Shown: in pieces, positions 21,508 through 31,321 of the stretch
How positions within the stretch are numbered: the stretch's first letter is position 1
How the letters are laid out: each line of letters opens with the position of its first letter
From: Rhynchopus sp. YZ270_cl-10
Lineage: Eukaryota > Euglenozoa > Diplonemea > Diplonemida > Diplonemidae
Assembly: GCA_964035575.1 (NCBI GenBank)
Contig: OZ037923.1
Location: forward strand, 682,001-746,000
Reading direction: 5' to 3'
DNA length: 64,000 nucleotides
The notes under the pieces: generated by a model
What the model was told of the DNA's origin: nothing
The model's input: the letters and a program-made list of their open reading frames with translations, nothing else
The model's database searches: none
Program-made: the position numbers and the translations under genes

Positions 21508-23445
21508 TCATTGACGGGTCTCACCGGTCACTACACCGTGGATATGCCTTTGTGCTGCGTGTTTGAGAAGCATGCTCAGGTCTGCTGTGCTTTCATTGTC
21601 TTCACCAAGCATCCGCTTGGCACAGAGTGCAAAGAGTTCTGCTGTGTGTTCGATCCTATCGGATGTGGGGAAGGCGCGTGCTACACCTAGGGTAAGGTCG
21701 TGGTACGCCCGTCTGAGGTGTGAGGAGTAGGGGAACCCTGCCTGCACGTCGCCAGTGACGAGGAGGACGTTGACACGTGCCGCAAAGACTTCGATGGTTT
21801 CGATCATTTTCGTCTTGGCAGTGGTAGCGTCGACTGCATTCAGCTTGAAGCGCCCTGCCGTCACTATTTCGTTGAGGATGGCCCTGACGCGCTCCATAAA
21901 GGCCAGCCGCACCGCCTGCACACTGTTCGCAAACACCCCCCCACGCCGCTTGATCGCAGCCGCCACAACAGGGAAGACCACATCCACAATGCGCCAGTCG
22001 CCGTTCACCGCAAGCGAGATAATGTCCTGCGGCGTCGTCGTCTCGCACACACGCCGCATCACCTCCGTCAGCACCTCGCCGCCGCTGTGCGCCAGACGCG
22101 GCAGAAGCGGCTCCCGCATGCGCTGTGCTGGCGCCATGCCCTCTGCTGCTATGAGGGCAGAGCTCTGCACAGGCTGGCTGTGGAACACCCGCATCATCTC
22201 TGGGTACGTTGTCTGTGCTGTGGGGAGCTGTGGTAGGGGCAGGGTCGGCTGTGCGGGTGGTGCTGCAGATGGTGCTGGTGGTGGTGTGGGTGTGGGTGTG
22301 GGTGCAGGAGTAGGTGGTCCTGGTGCCGCAGTCGGGGGTGCCGGTGTGGGTGCTGGTGACGTTGCTGGAGGAGGTGCTGTTGTCGGTGCAGCTGGCTGTG
22401 CAGCTGGCTGTGCTCGTTGTGCCTGCAGCTGTGCAAACATACGCTGCATCATGTCTGTCGGCACCTGTGTGACATCAGGCTCCGGTGCCTGTCCCCCCTG
22501 CGCCACGTGCCCCCGCAAGCTGTCCAGACGTGACGCCAGGCCACCCAGCTCATTCGGCGACGCGTGCACCACGACACTGACGCCACCAACCCCTGGTGCG
22601 TTGGCGCCGAAGAGTGTGTGGGGTGCGAGGACAGAGGGCATGAAGGCTTGTGCGGGGCGTGGCACGTGGACGTGCTGCTGATGAAGGTGTTGATGAATGT
22701 GCTGATGTTGGTGCTGATGCTGGTGCTGATGTTGGTGGAGATGCTGGTGCTGGTGGAGATGGTGCTGATGGTGGTGCTGCAGCTGTATGGGCAACATCCC
22801 GAGGTGCACCTGCCTCTGCACTCCTTGCTGTGCTGGCTGAGCCTGAGGCATCTGCGGCTGCACTGGCACCTGCACCCCTTGCACACCCTGTTGCACCCCC
22901 TGCCCCTGCCCCCCTTGCTGCGGCACCCCTGCCCGCGGTATCCCCTGCACATTCGGCGGCGGCGGCGGTGTTGCCCCTGACATCGTTTGCATGGGGATGC
23001 CACTGAAGCCCATCATGATCTGCGACGTGCCGGGTGCGCCTTGGCCCTGCCTCTCGAGCACACCTTGCATGAGGTTCTGCAGCACTGCAGGCACGGGGCC
23101 GTCGATGATCTGCATGGTGGCCGTCACCTGTGTCTCGCCTCCTCCTCCTTCTTGCGCACTGTTCGGCGCCGGCAACGGTGCAGACGTGACATCCACAGCA
23201 CGCAGCGACGCATGCACGACACACCCCTGCGTCAACCCGTTCTCCTCCAGCGTCACATCCTCCCTCAACGGCCGCCCCGCCGCGATCAGCCGCAACCTCT
23301 CCCCAGGCTGCCCCGTCACCCGCTCCACAGCATCGCGCAGCACCCCAACGGAACTCGCAAAGCTTATTCGCACCTTCACCTCTCCCCCCTCAGTCAAAAC
23401 ACGCACTGTCTTCTGATCCACGATATGCACAAAAGGGAGTGTCAT
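21508..23445 (-). CDS. Ubiquitin-like domain protein with Q/H/P-rich middle, 645 aa
   Basis: Residues 1-80 fit a ubiquitin-like fold (KVRISFASSVGVLRDAVERV, GERLRLIAAGRPLREDVTL). A long low-complexity middle follows, rich in Gln, Gly and Pro, with an almost pure His/Gln tract at about 225-255 and a Pro/Ala/Thr tract near 350-400. The last ~200 residues look helical and ordered. The layout recalls BAG6/scythe or ubiquilin-type quality-control factors, but no BAG or UBA domain is evident. ATG at 23445 is supported by an acceptor-like tract ending CACTACAG (AG at 23,473-23,474). The next gene upstream starts its 3' end only 226 bp away. Confidence 0.75.
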   Translation of the reverse strand: MTLPFVHIVDQKTVRVLTEGGEVKVRISFASSVGVLRDAVERVTGQPGERLRLIAAGRPLREDVTLEENGLTQGCVVHASLRAVDVTSAPLPAPNSAQEGGGGETQVTATMQIIDGPVPAVLQNLMQGVLERQGQGAPGTSQIMMGFSGIPMQTMSGATPPPPPNVQGIPRAGVPQQGGQGQGVQQGVQGVQVPVQPQMPQAQPAQQGVQRQVHLGMLPIQLQHHHQHHLHQHQHLHQHQHQHQHQHQHIHQHLHQQHVHVPRPAQAFMPSVLAPHTLFGANAPGVGGVSVVVHASPNELGGLASRLDSLRGHVAQGGQAPEPDVTQVPTDMMQRMFAQLQAQRAQPAAQPAAPTTAPPPATSPAPTPAPPTAAPGPPTPAPTPTPTPPPAPSAAPPAQPTLPLPQLPTAQTTYPEMMRVFHSQPVQSSALIAAEGMAPAQRMREPLLPRLAHSGGEVLTEVMRRVCETTTPQDIISLAVNGDWRIVDVVFPVVAAAIKRRGGVFANSVQAVRLAFMERVRAILNEIVTAGRFKLNAVDATTAKTKMIETIEVFAARVNVLLVTGDVQAGFPYSSHLRRAYHDLTLGVARAFPTSDRIEHTAELFALCAKRMLGEDNESTADLSMLLKHAAQRHIHGVVTGETRQ

Positions 23446-23671
23446 ATTCCCCCCCTTTTTTAATACAAATCCCTGTAGTGAATAATGAGTAAAAAAAAGC
23501 TAACATCTTAAAACAACAAATTGTTTTATTCTTTTGAGAATTTTTTTTTGAGAATTTTTTTTGACAACAAAACCACAACATAAGCACATCAGTGCAACCC
23601 TCATCAGGACAAATCATAAGCCCCTTCTCTCTCCCTCTCTCCCACCTGCCATACTAAACTCCTTTCTTTTC

Positions 23672-25075
23672 TTAAAATGGCGATGCAGCGTGGAAGAACG
23701 TTCTTGGCGCACTGTGTGTCCCAGGCGAGAGGTCCATCTCCGCGTCCTGCGGGGTGCCCTCCTGCATGTCGAGGTACTCCTGCGGGCTTTGGTACTGCTG
23801 CGCGCCGCCGAAGAGGTTTCCGGCGTATGTCTCCTTTTGTGCTTTGTTCTCACCGGCCTGCTGCATGGCTGCGTCGTACTCAAGCTGCTGGGCGTCTTTA
23901 TTATCGGTCGGCTCCTCCCATGGCATGTATTTTTCGATCAAATCTGGGTCACGCTGCTTTCTGCTCAAGAAGTCCTCCTGGAGACCATAGAACATGCGCC
24001 GTCTGCTCTCTTCCATCGCCACTCTCTTGCTCGCAGTTTCCCCACTACATTCTCTTTCAAAGTCTTCATCGTCCGCACGGTCCACTGCCACTGCCATTTG
24101 CATCATGGTGGTTCCTTCAATTAATTGGGTCGAACCTTCTTCGAGAGGGGTAAGAATACATGATGCTGCGAGCTTTGAAAACATTGGGACTCCCATGTGG
24201 AATGAGACGTACGGGGTGGAGGCAGCACCATAGGAGGTTTCTTTGACGGATTGGCAGATGAACTGGAGGAGGTAGGCAGAGTCTTGCGCGGTGATGCAGT
24301 TTTTTGCGGTGATGCGGACTTTGCTTCCTTCATAGAGGCGACTACAGATTTGTTTGCATTTTTTGACAAGTGCGTAATCTGCGATATTCGCTCGAATAAT
24401 AACACTTTCAATTTCAGTGTTTTGATCCGTATTTTGTTGCATCTGCGCAGTTTTATTCGCAATCTTTGCGCGACAAACCCTTGTCACATACGCATCCAAA
24501 TGCCTCATCCTGCATACCACCGCATTGCACTCTTCATTCATATCTTCAACACAAAGTGTCATCTCCAACTCCTTTTCATATTGCAACGCCTTTGCCCTAG
24601 ACAATACAACATGAGGGTATATAGGCTCATCATGCCCATCCAGTGTCCCTATATGAGTTATCGTAACACTCTGCACCTCAGGAATCTCATCGGAGACCAA
24701 AATCGCTTCCTTCATCTCCTTTACAGCGTCAGGAAGGTCCTGTTTGATTGCGGCCGCTATTTCGTCGACCCGGATTTTTCCTGCAAGCTGCCGAGAAAGA
24801 CGTTCTTCAAGGAGTTTCTGCTGCGCCTGGGTCACACCTTGCTCCGAGAGTCGTTCGCTTCGCGAGACAATCCGCATTCCACTACTGTACTTCTCATGCC
24901 TCATCATAGGGTCTGAGAATTCCATGGTATCATCTACCTCAGTGCGCGCAGGAAGAACGTGAGGGTAGTCCTCATGACTCACACGAACCGTGGTGGTAGG
25001 AAGCCCTGTAGGTGTAGAGCTACTCTGGCTTTGATAGTAACGTCTGCAAAGAAAAGGGCTCGCACAACGGTTCAT
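23672..25075 (-). CDS. Possible mitochondrial translation factor IF3-like protein, 467 aa
   Basis: The first ~20 residues (MNRCASPFLCRRYYQSQSS) resemble a mitochondrial presequence, with an Arg-Arg-Tyr-Tyr cleavage-like site. Around residues 220-280 a segment with IESVIIRANIADYALVKKC then GSKVRITAKN resembles the IF3 C-terminal domain pattern (K.I.....D...K...A..FL..G.KV...). The C-terminal ~100 residues are acidic and Gln-rich and look disordered. ATG at 25075 was chosen because the open frame upstream is untranslated-like. A CTTTGCAG lies within the presequence, so alternative splicing at codon ~11 is possible. The IF3 call is tentative; otherwise the protein is unknown. Confidence 0.6.
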   Translation of the reverse strand: MNRCASPFLCRRYYQSQSSSTPTGLPTTTVRVSHEDYPHVLPARTEVDDTMEFSDPMMRHEKYSSGMRIVSRSERLSEQGVTQAQQKLLEERLSRQLAGKIRVDEIAAAIKQDLPDAVKEMKEAILVSDEIPEVQSVTITHIGTLDGHDEPIYPHVVLSRAKALQYEKELEMTLCVEDMNEECNAVVCRMRHLDAYVTRVCRAKIANKTAQMQQNTDQNTEIESVIIRANIADYALVKKCKQICSRLYEGSKVRITAKNCITAQDSAYLLQFICQSVKETSYGAASTPYVSFHMGVPMFSKLAASCILTPLEEGSTQLIEGTTMMQMAVAVDRADDEDFERECSGETASKRVAMEESRRRMFYGLQEDFLSRKQRDPDLIEKYMPWEEPTDNKDAQQLEYDAAMQQAGENKAQKETYAGNLFGGAQQYQSPQEYLDMQEGTPQDAEMDLSPGTHSAPRTFFHAASPF

Positions 25076-25255
25076 TTTTTTGGTCCTTTTTTTGTAGATT
25101 TTTTGGGAGGGGTGTGTGTGGATAAAGAAAATGGGTTTTGGGGGGAAGGGGATTTTATTGATCATTTGATTGATGCATATCTGAAACGTAACATAGAGGA
25201 AAAAATGCGACCATTTTTGCAATCATCCACACAAAAAAAAAATAACTATTTATCT

Positions 25256-25429
25256 GGTGAAATAAAGTGCACTTTATTTCACGAGTGAGTGGATCTGCAG
25301 ATTTGCGTACTTTTCGTGACGAGCGAAGCGAGTCACGAAAAGTATTCATTTTAACGAGCGCAGCGAGTTGAAATGAGAATGCAAATCTGCAGATCCACTC
25401 ACGAGTTAAATGAAGTGCGCTTTATTGTG
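25256..25429. mobile_element. Multi-hairpin foldback with GCGAAGC tips
   Basis: Outer arms (GAGTGAGTGGATCTGCAGAT and the inverse) lie at about 25,258-25,306 and 25,380-25,427. They enclose two more hairpins. CTTTTCGTGAC...GTCACGAAAAG has the loop GAGCGAAGCGA, and CATTTTAAC...GTTGAAATG has the loop GAGCGCAGCGA. It could extrude as a three-stem cruciform. It adjoins the left end of the next element. Confidence 0.75.
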
Positions 25430-26769
25430 CCAGATACGAGATTTTATCTGCCGGTGAAATAAACGAGTGCAAATTCGCGATATTTGGCTGTGCGGAAGAG
25501 TGAAATTAATATGGCCTTTATTTCACGAAAGTTTGGCCTACAATTACCGGCAGAGCGAGGTAAAGTGATAATAAGCAAAGGGTATCACACAAAAGGTTCC
25601 TCACGCAGGGATGTTGTCCTCTTCATGTCCAAAAACGAAAGGAACTCAGTCCATTTCATGCGTGGCGCACTACCAGCTGTATCTCGGAGAGCTAGGAGCG
25701 TATCTCCTGCATCTGGTTCTTCTTCGAACGGGGCATTGTTTTGATAGGTGGAAAAGTGTGGGTAAAATGAAGTACTTGTAGGCACTGTTTATTTTAGTTT
25801 ATTTCACTCTCCCGATCATTTTAGGCCAAACTTGGGTGAAATAAAGTGTTGCACCATATTTAGTGGTCAATTTTTGGTGGGAAATGGTGAGTGAAAAAAA
25901 GTACTTTTATACCACGCGTGAAAAACGTTTTATGGTCGTAACTGGCCTAAAAAGTGAGTGAAATAAGATTCGTTTTATTTCACGCAAATTGCACTAGGGT
26001 AACCCGGAGAGTGAAATAAAATATCACGGAGTGAAAAAAAAAAAAAATGCCTGCAAAATGCCTTTGGGAAGGCTCGTTTTTCCATTTAATGTTACAAAGT
26101 AACAATAAAGGGGGGGAGGGGGTCCGACCGAAATCCGGGGAAAAAACTTTTTTTTTTGTAACAATGGCGGGAAAAAGTGGCTTTTTCCAACAACAAGAAC
26201 TTGTCCATTTCGGCAGATTGACCCCACCACAGTGCGGACGGATTCCGGAAATGCAAATGCGGGTGTTTTCGGATGTGCACGTCCACTGCGCCTTGTTGTT
26301 ACAATAAATGAAAATTCGGAAAAACGGTTTTTCCGTGTAACATAGGGGGTGGGGAGGGGGGGGTCACCGGGAAAAATGGTTTATTGTTACTTTGTAACAT
26401 TAAAAGGAAAAACGAGCCTTCCCTTTGCAAATAAAATATTTTTTTTTTCACGCTGTTTTTGTTCGTAATTTTACCCCAAAAAGCGTGAAAGTGAAAAGTG
26501 GGTGCTAGGCTCAACGTTTAGGCCAGTTACGACCATAAATGGAGCGTTTTCCGGGGGGGTGAATCGCGCTAAATCGGGTGTCATCGGCCGTCATCGGGCG
26601 TCATCGTGCGTAATCCTGAGTAATCGTGCATAATCGGGAATCATCGTGCTAGGGGAATTTTTTTTTTTCCTCGGTGAAATCCTTGGTGAAGCTTTTAAAC
26701 ACCGGCATTTGCATTTTCGGAATCCGTCCGGCCAGTGGTGGGGTCAATTTGCCGAAATGGACAAGTACA

Positions 26770-27160
26770 CACAGTATACACAGTATACACAGTATACACA
26801 GTATACACAGTATACACAGTATACACAGTATACACAGTATACACAGTATACACAGTATACACAGTATACACAGTATACACAGTATACACAGTATACACAG
26901 TATACACAGTATACACAGTATACACAGTATACACAGTATACACAGTATACACAGTATACACAGTATACACAGTATACACAGTATACACAGTATACACAGT
27001 ATACACAGTATACACAGTATACACAGTATACACAGTATACACAGTATACACAGTATACACAGTATACACAGTATACACAGTATACACAGTATACACAGTA
27101 TACACAGTATACACAGTATACACAGTATACACAGTATACACAGTATACACAGTATACACA
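26770..27160. repeat. (CAGTATACA)n satellite, about 44 units
   Basis: Uniform 9-bp units, with the last unit degenerate. It starts directly after an inverted copy of the GGACGGATTCCGG repeat ending in GAAATGGACAAG. The 50,776-51,102 array starts close to the same junction. All six frames are open. Confidence 0.98.
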
Positions 27161-27320
27161 GCACACACAGTACCCAAAAAAAGAAAAAACGTAATCGTGC
27201 TGTCATCGGCCGTCATCGTGCGTCATCGGGCGTCATCAGCCGTCATCGGGCGTCATCCCACAAACCCTAAAACGCTCCAATAAATACGTTTTTCACTTGT
27301 GGAATAAAATTACATATTGA

Positions 27321-27456
27321 GTGAAATAAGAACATTTTCTTGCACTTGCCACTAAAAAGGCACCCTCGTGACTCTTATTCCCCTCGCTTCGCTCGGGAAA
27401 TAACGCACTCGGGCACCTTTTTAGTGGCGCGTGAAATAAAATAGTTCTTATTTCAC
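27321..27456. mobile_element. Foldback with CTCGCTTCGCTC tip
   Basis: GTGAAATAAGAAC and CACTAAAAAGGCACC mirror GGCACCTTTTTAGTG and GTTCTTATTTCAC around the apex CTCGCTTCGCTC. It is nested near the right end of the 2.3-kb element. It is the third member of the GCGAAGC-tip group. Confidence 0.65.
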
Positions 27457-27920
27457 TCGAATAAATAGTTATTTTTTCACTCTCGTGAGTGAAAAAAAGT
27501 ACTTTTTTTCACTCTCTTTTTCACTTTATTTCACTCCATTTTTGGCCTACAATTACCCGGGAGAGTGAAATAAAGTGAAAAAAGAGTGAAAAAAACTACT
27601 TTTTTTCACTCTTTTTCCACTTTATTTCACTCTCCCGGGTAATTGTAGGCCAAACTTGAGTGAAATAAAGGCCATATTATTTCACTCTTCCGCACAGCCA
27701 AAATCGCGAATTTGCACGAGAACTTTATTTCACTAGGTAGATAAAATATTGATATCAATGCTTACAAGCAATGCCATGGGACAATGAGAGTACTGTTTCC
27801 TCCTTCAAAGATGAATTCATATACATTCTTTTCTTAGCGAAATAAAAAGAATGCAAAGAGGGTGCAAAAAAATGTACCCTTTTCAATTCCCTTTTCAAAG
27901 AAAAAAAAGTACGGCTGATA

Positions 27921-28012
27921 GAAGGTGCAAACGCCTCTGGGACGCGGGCACTGGGATCGAACCCCCCCCGACTCTTGGTTTACAAGAACCAATGCTCTAC
28001 AAGGAAGAGGGG
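27921..28012 (-). repeat. tRNA-Thr(UGU)-like SINE or tRNA pseudogene
   Basis: On the minus strand this reads a D-arm-like CTC/GAG stem, an anticodon arm TTGGTT-CTTGTAA-ACCAA (loop as in tRNA-Thr with anticodon TGT, one extra T in the stem), then a B box GGTTCGATCCC. After the B box comes the AGTGCCCGCGTCCC...GGCGTTTGCAC tail shared with the other SINE copies. The 5' half of the T stem is replaced by a G run, so it is not a working tRNA. It suggests which tRNA founded the family. Confidence 0.55.
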
Positions 28013-28242
28013 TATAGGAAAATTCCCCACACACACATTGGGGCCATATTCTGAGCAAGAATTACCCCTACTAGTTATCAAACACACACACACACAATTC
28101 ATTCTTCGCTCTTCAACTATTTTTTTTTTCCAGGTCTACGTTGAGATCTCCTACCCCCGCTCTCATTCGTCAACAAAATTATAGGATAAATTGCAACACA
28201 ATTAGGTAGCAACACCTTTGGGGTATTTTTTTCATTACTTTG

Positions 28243-29298
28243 TTACTGTTCTGCCTCCCCCTCCTTTGCCTTGTAGCATAGCGGCAGATAGTACTGGTTA
28301 GACTGGAAGTATCTGAAGGCAGTTCCCTCCCAGATTGCGTCATCTGCGACGTCGATATCGACGGCATGAAATTCTGAGGAAAACCCCATTTGCGCTAACT
28401 CAATTTTAACGACTTCGCAGGCTACGCCGAGGAAGAAAACGTTGTCGGATACACCGTTGAAGTATGAGTATAAGCCTCCAGGACGCACAATACGGGGCAC
28501 ATGCTCATGAAACTCTCTGAGGTGCGCAACATCGTCGAATGTGTCGAAAAAGACGCCGTCAAATGGACCCAGATCGCCTATCACATCCTGCCACCTCCCA
28601 AAGACAATACGAACACCAGGCTTTTTGTCCCATCCGTCTGCAATCATTTTTTTGTAAACCTGCGGATGCGCTTCAATGATGGTATGCGTCTTTGGTGAGT
28701 GCCTTTGAATCGCGGTATCAATGTACCCCATTCCGAACCCAACGTTGAGTACATCCCCTTTGGATTCGCAGAGGTATTGTGCGTGCATGTCCATTAGGGG
28801 TTCTTCCCATTGCATCATGACACCACGGTCTTCGTCGTCAAGGAGCGCATCGCCTTCGTAACGAACGTTGCGGTCAAGAAAGTCCTTCGGGGTAGGAAGC
28901 TTCGAGGCAAGAGAACCGTCTTCATTCTTCTTCGACATTGCGGCAAATAGAAGCTCCGCTTGGACTCCAACATTGACAAGCTGGTCAATCACCGATTGAT
29001 CCCCTGCTGCTACAGCATGATCTCCCGCACACCGTCCCTTTCTGTCCACTGCGTTCCACGGTGCACCCTTCTGCACCAAAAGAGAAATAATGTCTTTATG
29101 CCCTGCCCCTGCGGCGGCCATCAACGCTGTGGTCCCACCCTCCAGCTCGGTGGCGTATGGGGGTGTGCCTTTGTCGAGAAGGGCTTTGGCGTCGGTGAGG
29201 TTGCCGGCACCGCAGGCAGCGATGAGGGAAAGCTCGTCGGCGGTGGGTTCTGGCATGATGTACTCAGCAGAAGTGGTCTCGGTGGGTTCGGGGTCCAT
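28243..29298 (-). CDS. RMT2: Protein-arginine N5-methyltransferase, RMT2 type, with ankyrin repeats, 351 aa
   Basis: Residues 22-115 hold ankyrin-type repeats (GGTTALMAAAGAGHKDIISL). The C-terminal two-thirds match the RMT2 family: MMQWEEPLM (161-169), the SAM-binding VLNVGFGMGYIDTAIQ (183-198), IIEAHPQV (207-214), GRWQDV (234-239) and FDGVFFDTF (246-254). Known family members methylate the delta nitrogen of arginine in ribosomal proteins. The ankyrin plus methyltransferase order matches fungal RMT2, and the length is close to the family norm. ATG at 29298 follows an acceptor-like CTCCACCAG (AG at 29,343-29,344). No missing motif was seen, so it is probably active in the cytosol or nucleus. 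Confidence 0.9.
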   Translation of the reverse strand: MDPEPTETTSAEYIMPEPTADELSLIAACGAGNLTDAKALLDKGTPPYATELEGGTTALMAAAGAGHKDIISLLVQKGAPWNAVDRKGRCAGDHAVAAGDQSVIDQLVNVGVQAELLFAAMSKKNEDGSLASKLPTPKDFLDRNVRYEGDALLDDEDRGVMMQWEEPLMDMHAQYLCESKGDVLNVGFGMGYIDTAIQRHSPKTHTIIEAHPQVYKKMIADGWDKKPGVRIVFGRWQDVIGDLGPFDGVFFDTFDDVAHLREFHEHVPRIVRPGGLYSYFNGVSDNVFFLGVACEVVKIELAQMGFSSEFHAVDIDVADDAIWEGTAFRYFQSNQYYLPLCYKAKEGEAEQ

Positions 29299-30045
29299 GG
29301 TTAAATAGAAGGGGGAAAAAAAATTCAAAAGATCGCGTGGTTCTGGTGGAGTTTTGAAGGGAGGGGGAGAGAGAGATGGAGGGGAATATTTTATTTTTTG
29401 ATCAAATAGAAGTGAAATTCTATTATTTCAGGCACGATGCCACACAAAAAAACGCTGGAGGGGGAGGGGAAGAGGAGGAGGAGGAAGAGGAATGGCGCGC
29501 GACCATGTGTCCCCAGGGAATATGGTAAAGGAGTAAATGGTCGGTTTGTGATTAGTGTGCTTTTGGTGAGAGGCCAAAAAAAAAAAAAATGTGTGATAAG
29601 GAAAACAGCATGGTGCAACTGGGGTTGCATGTGGTGACCGTGGCGGATGGGGGTGTGGATTTACAAGAACAATAATAGAGGGGTGGAGGTGGTGCAATTT
29701 TTTTCAATGCCTTTAAATGGTCTGAACGGTGGAATGACGTTGTGTTCTTGTTATACGTTACAAAACGATAGTTGAAGTGCAAACGACTCTGCGGAGAAGA
29801 AGAAGCAAGAAAAAGAAAAAGAAAAAGGGCAAATACAGTGCAGGCATATTGTTAAGTGCCGTTTTGCCTGGAAAAAAACGCGACAAAACGCCGTTTCCTG
29901 CCGCCGTTTCCCCCTGGGGAAAAACGCCCGTCCTTTTGAGAAAAAGGACACGGCAAAAAGAATAATAGTAGTGTAAGAAATTTCTGGTACTGCTTTCGAT
30001 CTCACTTCCCCATACGACGACTTCGGTCCCAGCATCTGAGTCACT

Positions 30046-30519
30046 TCACAACCTGCCCCGCACACCGGGGGCGGGAGGCTCGAGCAGGCGGCCGATATGG
30101 CGGAAGGAATACGCAACCTGTTCACCAGCGATCTTTAGAAGGAAGGCTGGGATGCTGAAGAGGTGTTGTACTTTATCGTAGAGGGAGGGGTCTGTCATAT
30201 CGAAGAGGTCGTACAGGTTTGTGCCGACGAGTTTGAGGTCGGCAACGTGCCGCATCCTGAGGTTTTGTGCAGGGGTTGTGGCAACGTTGTCTGCGTGCAG
30301 GTACTGCAGGTCATGTATCATCGCACGCTGGTCGAACCGCGACCTCCCAGGGGTGTAGTCAGCCTCGGGTATCGTCACCCCGTCCCAGGCGCGTTTCGCA
30401 TTCTGGTTGGCGTTTCTAACCATGTTTCGTATCGCAGTGCCTTTTCCCATGTACAACGCCTCAACCCACTGTCCGTTGCTGTCCCGGACAGTCCAATGCC
30501 CCGGTGCAAAAGGGTTCAT
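30046..30519 (-). CDS. Small PLA2-like protein, copy 1, 157 aa
   Basis: A YTPGRS turn (55-60) is followed by RAMIHDLQY (66-73) and an HVADLKL segment near 91-97. This spacing recalls the phospholipase A2 core (a glycine-containing calcium loop, then His-Asp-x-x-Tyr, then a second Asp), as in small PLA2-like domains of parvovirus-type capsid proteins and some cellular proteins. No cysteine pairs of secreted PLA2 are seen. There is no signal peptide; a mildly hydrophobic helix lies near 120-132. ATG at 30519 starts the conserved block. The C-terminal ~25 residues differ entirely from copy 2. The function is inferred only. Confidence 0.6.
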   Translation of the reverse strand: MNPFAPGHWTVRDSNGQWVEALYMGKGTAIRNMVRNANQNAKRAWDGVTIPEADYTPGRSRFDQRAMIHDLQYLHADNVATTPAQNLRMRHVADLKLVGTNLYDLFDMTDPSLYDKVQHLFSIPAFLLKIAGEQVAYSFRHIGRLLEPPAPGVRGRL

Positions 30520-31321
30520 TGTGGAAAAAGAAGAAGGATAATGATTCACAAGGATAAGGGTTCTGGATGGATGGAAGGGAGGGGGGAAAGGGTAACACAA
30601 CACCACCTTTGGTATCATATCTGGGGGTGGATTCCCCAACCATGGGAGTCCTACAATCCATTTCGTTCACATCTGAAAGGTTTTGACTTGATGAATATGC
30701 AAACATTCTCGTTCTTCAAATACATGAGGGCCCCTTTGGTTGTTCAACCCTTTGTTTGATGTATTGAATTGTGTTGCAGAGTGATGTGAGTATCGCGGTG
30801 ATATGGCGGCTGGGGTTGTGGATTTACAAGAACAATAATAGGGAGGTGGTGCAATTTCTTTTTTTTTCAGTGCCTTTAAATGGTCTGAACGGTGGAATGA
30901 CGTTGTGTTTTTGTTATACGTTACAAAACGATAGTTGAAGTGTAAACGACTCTGCGGAGAAAAAGAAGGAAAAAGAAAAAGGAAAAGGAAAAGGAAAAGG
31001 GCAAATAACAACAATTAAGGTGGGCTTCGGCCGACACCTATATAACCTTTTCACACTCCTGGCACGAAGGCCCAATCATGGTGTGGGGAAAGCCGTCCCA
31101 GCAGTTTCAAGTCATGCCAGACTTAACGTTTCATTTAGCGAGGGCAGGGACAGGGACGCTACATCCCCTCCACCCCCAAAAGCAAACAATGGAGCGCATC
31201 CTCGGATGTCTACGTGAATACAACATAGTATCCAAAAAATCATAAAAAACAAGATCAAAAGAGAAGTCATGCACACCTCCGACATGGTTTTCCATCTGGT
31301 GACACGCAACCATAAAAACCA

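Larger units (their letters stand above)
25441..27751. mobile_element. ~2.3-kb element with ~120-bp terminal inverted repeats
   Basis: Left end 25,441-25,565 and right end 27,630-27,751 are inverted copies, sharing TGCAAATTCGCGAT, GGCTGTGCGGAAGAGTGAAA, TATGGCCTTTATTTCAC and GTTTGGCCTACAATTACC. Inside lie GTGAAATAAAGT-type repeats, a GGACGGATTCCGGAAATGC repeat in both orientations (26,205 and 26,700), short GTCATCGGGC repeats at 26,570-26,650 and 27,190-27,257, and the 9-bp array. No transposase is visible. Confidence 0.75.

Noticed and set aside
21755-22681. 308-codon plus-strand frame antisense to the ubiquitin-like gene
   Set aside because: It is low-complexity Gly/Ala/Val output mirroring the Pro/Ala/Gln-rich region of the real minus-strand gene.
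27961-28030. Functional tRNA-Thr gene
   Set aside because: There is an extra base in the anticodon arm, the T stem is replaced by a G run, and no paired acceptor stem could be built.
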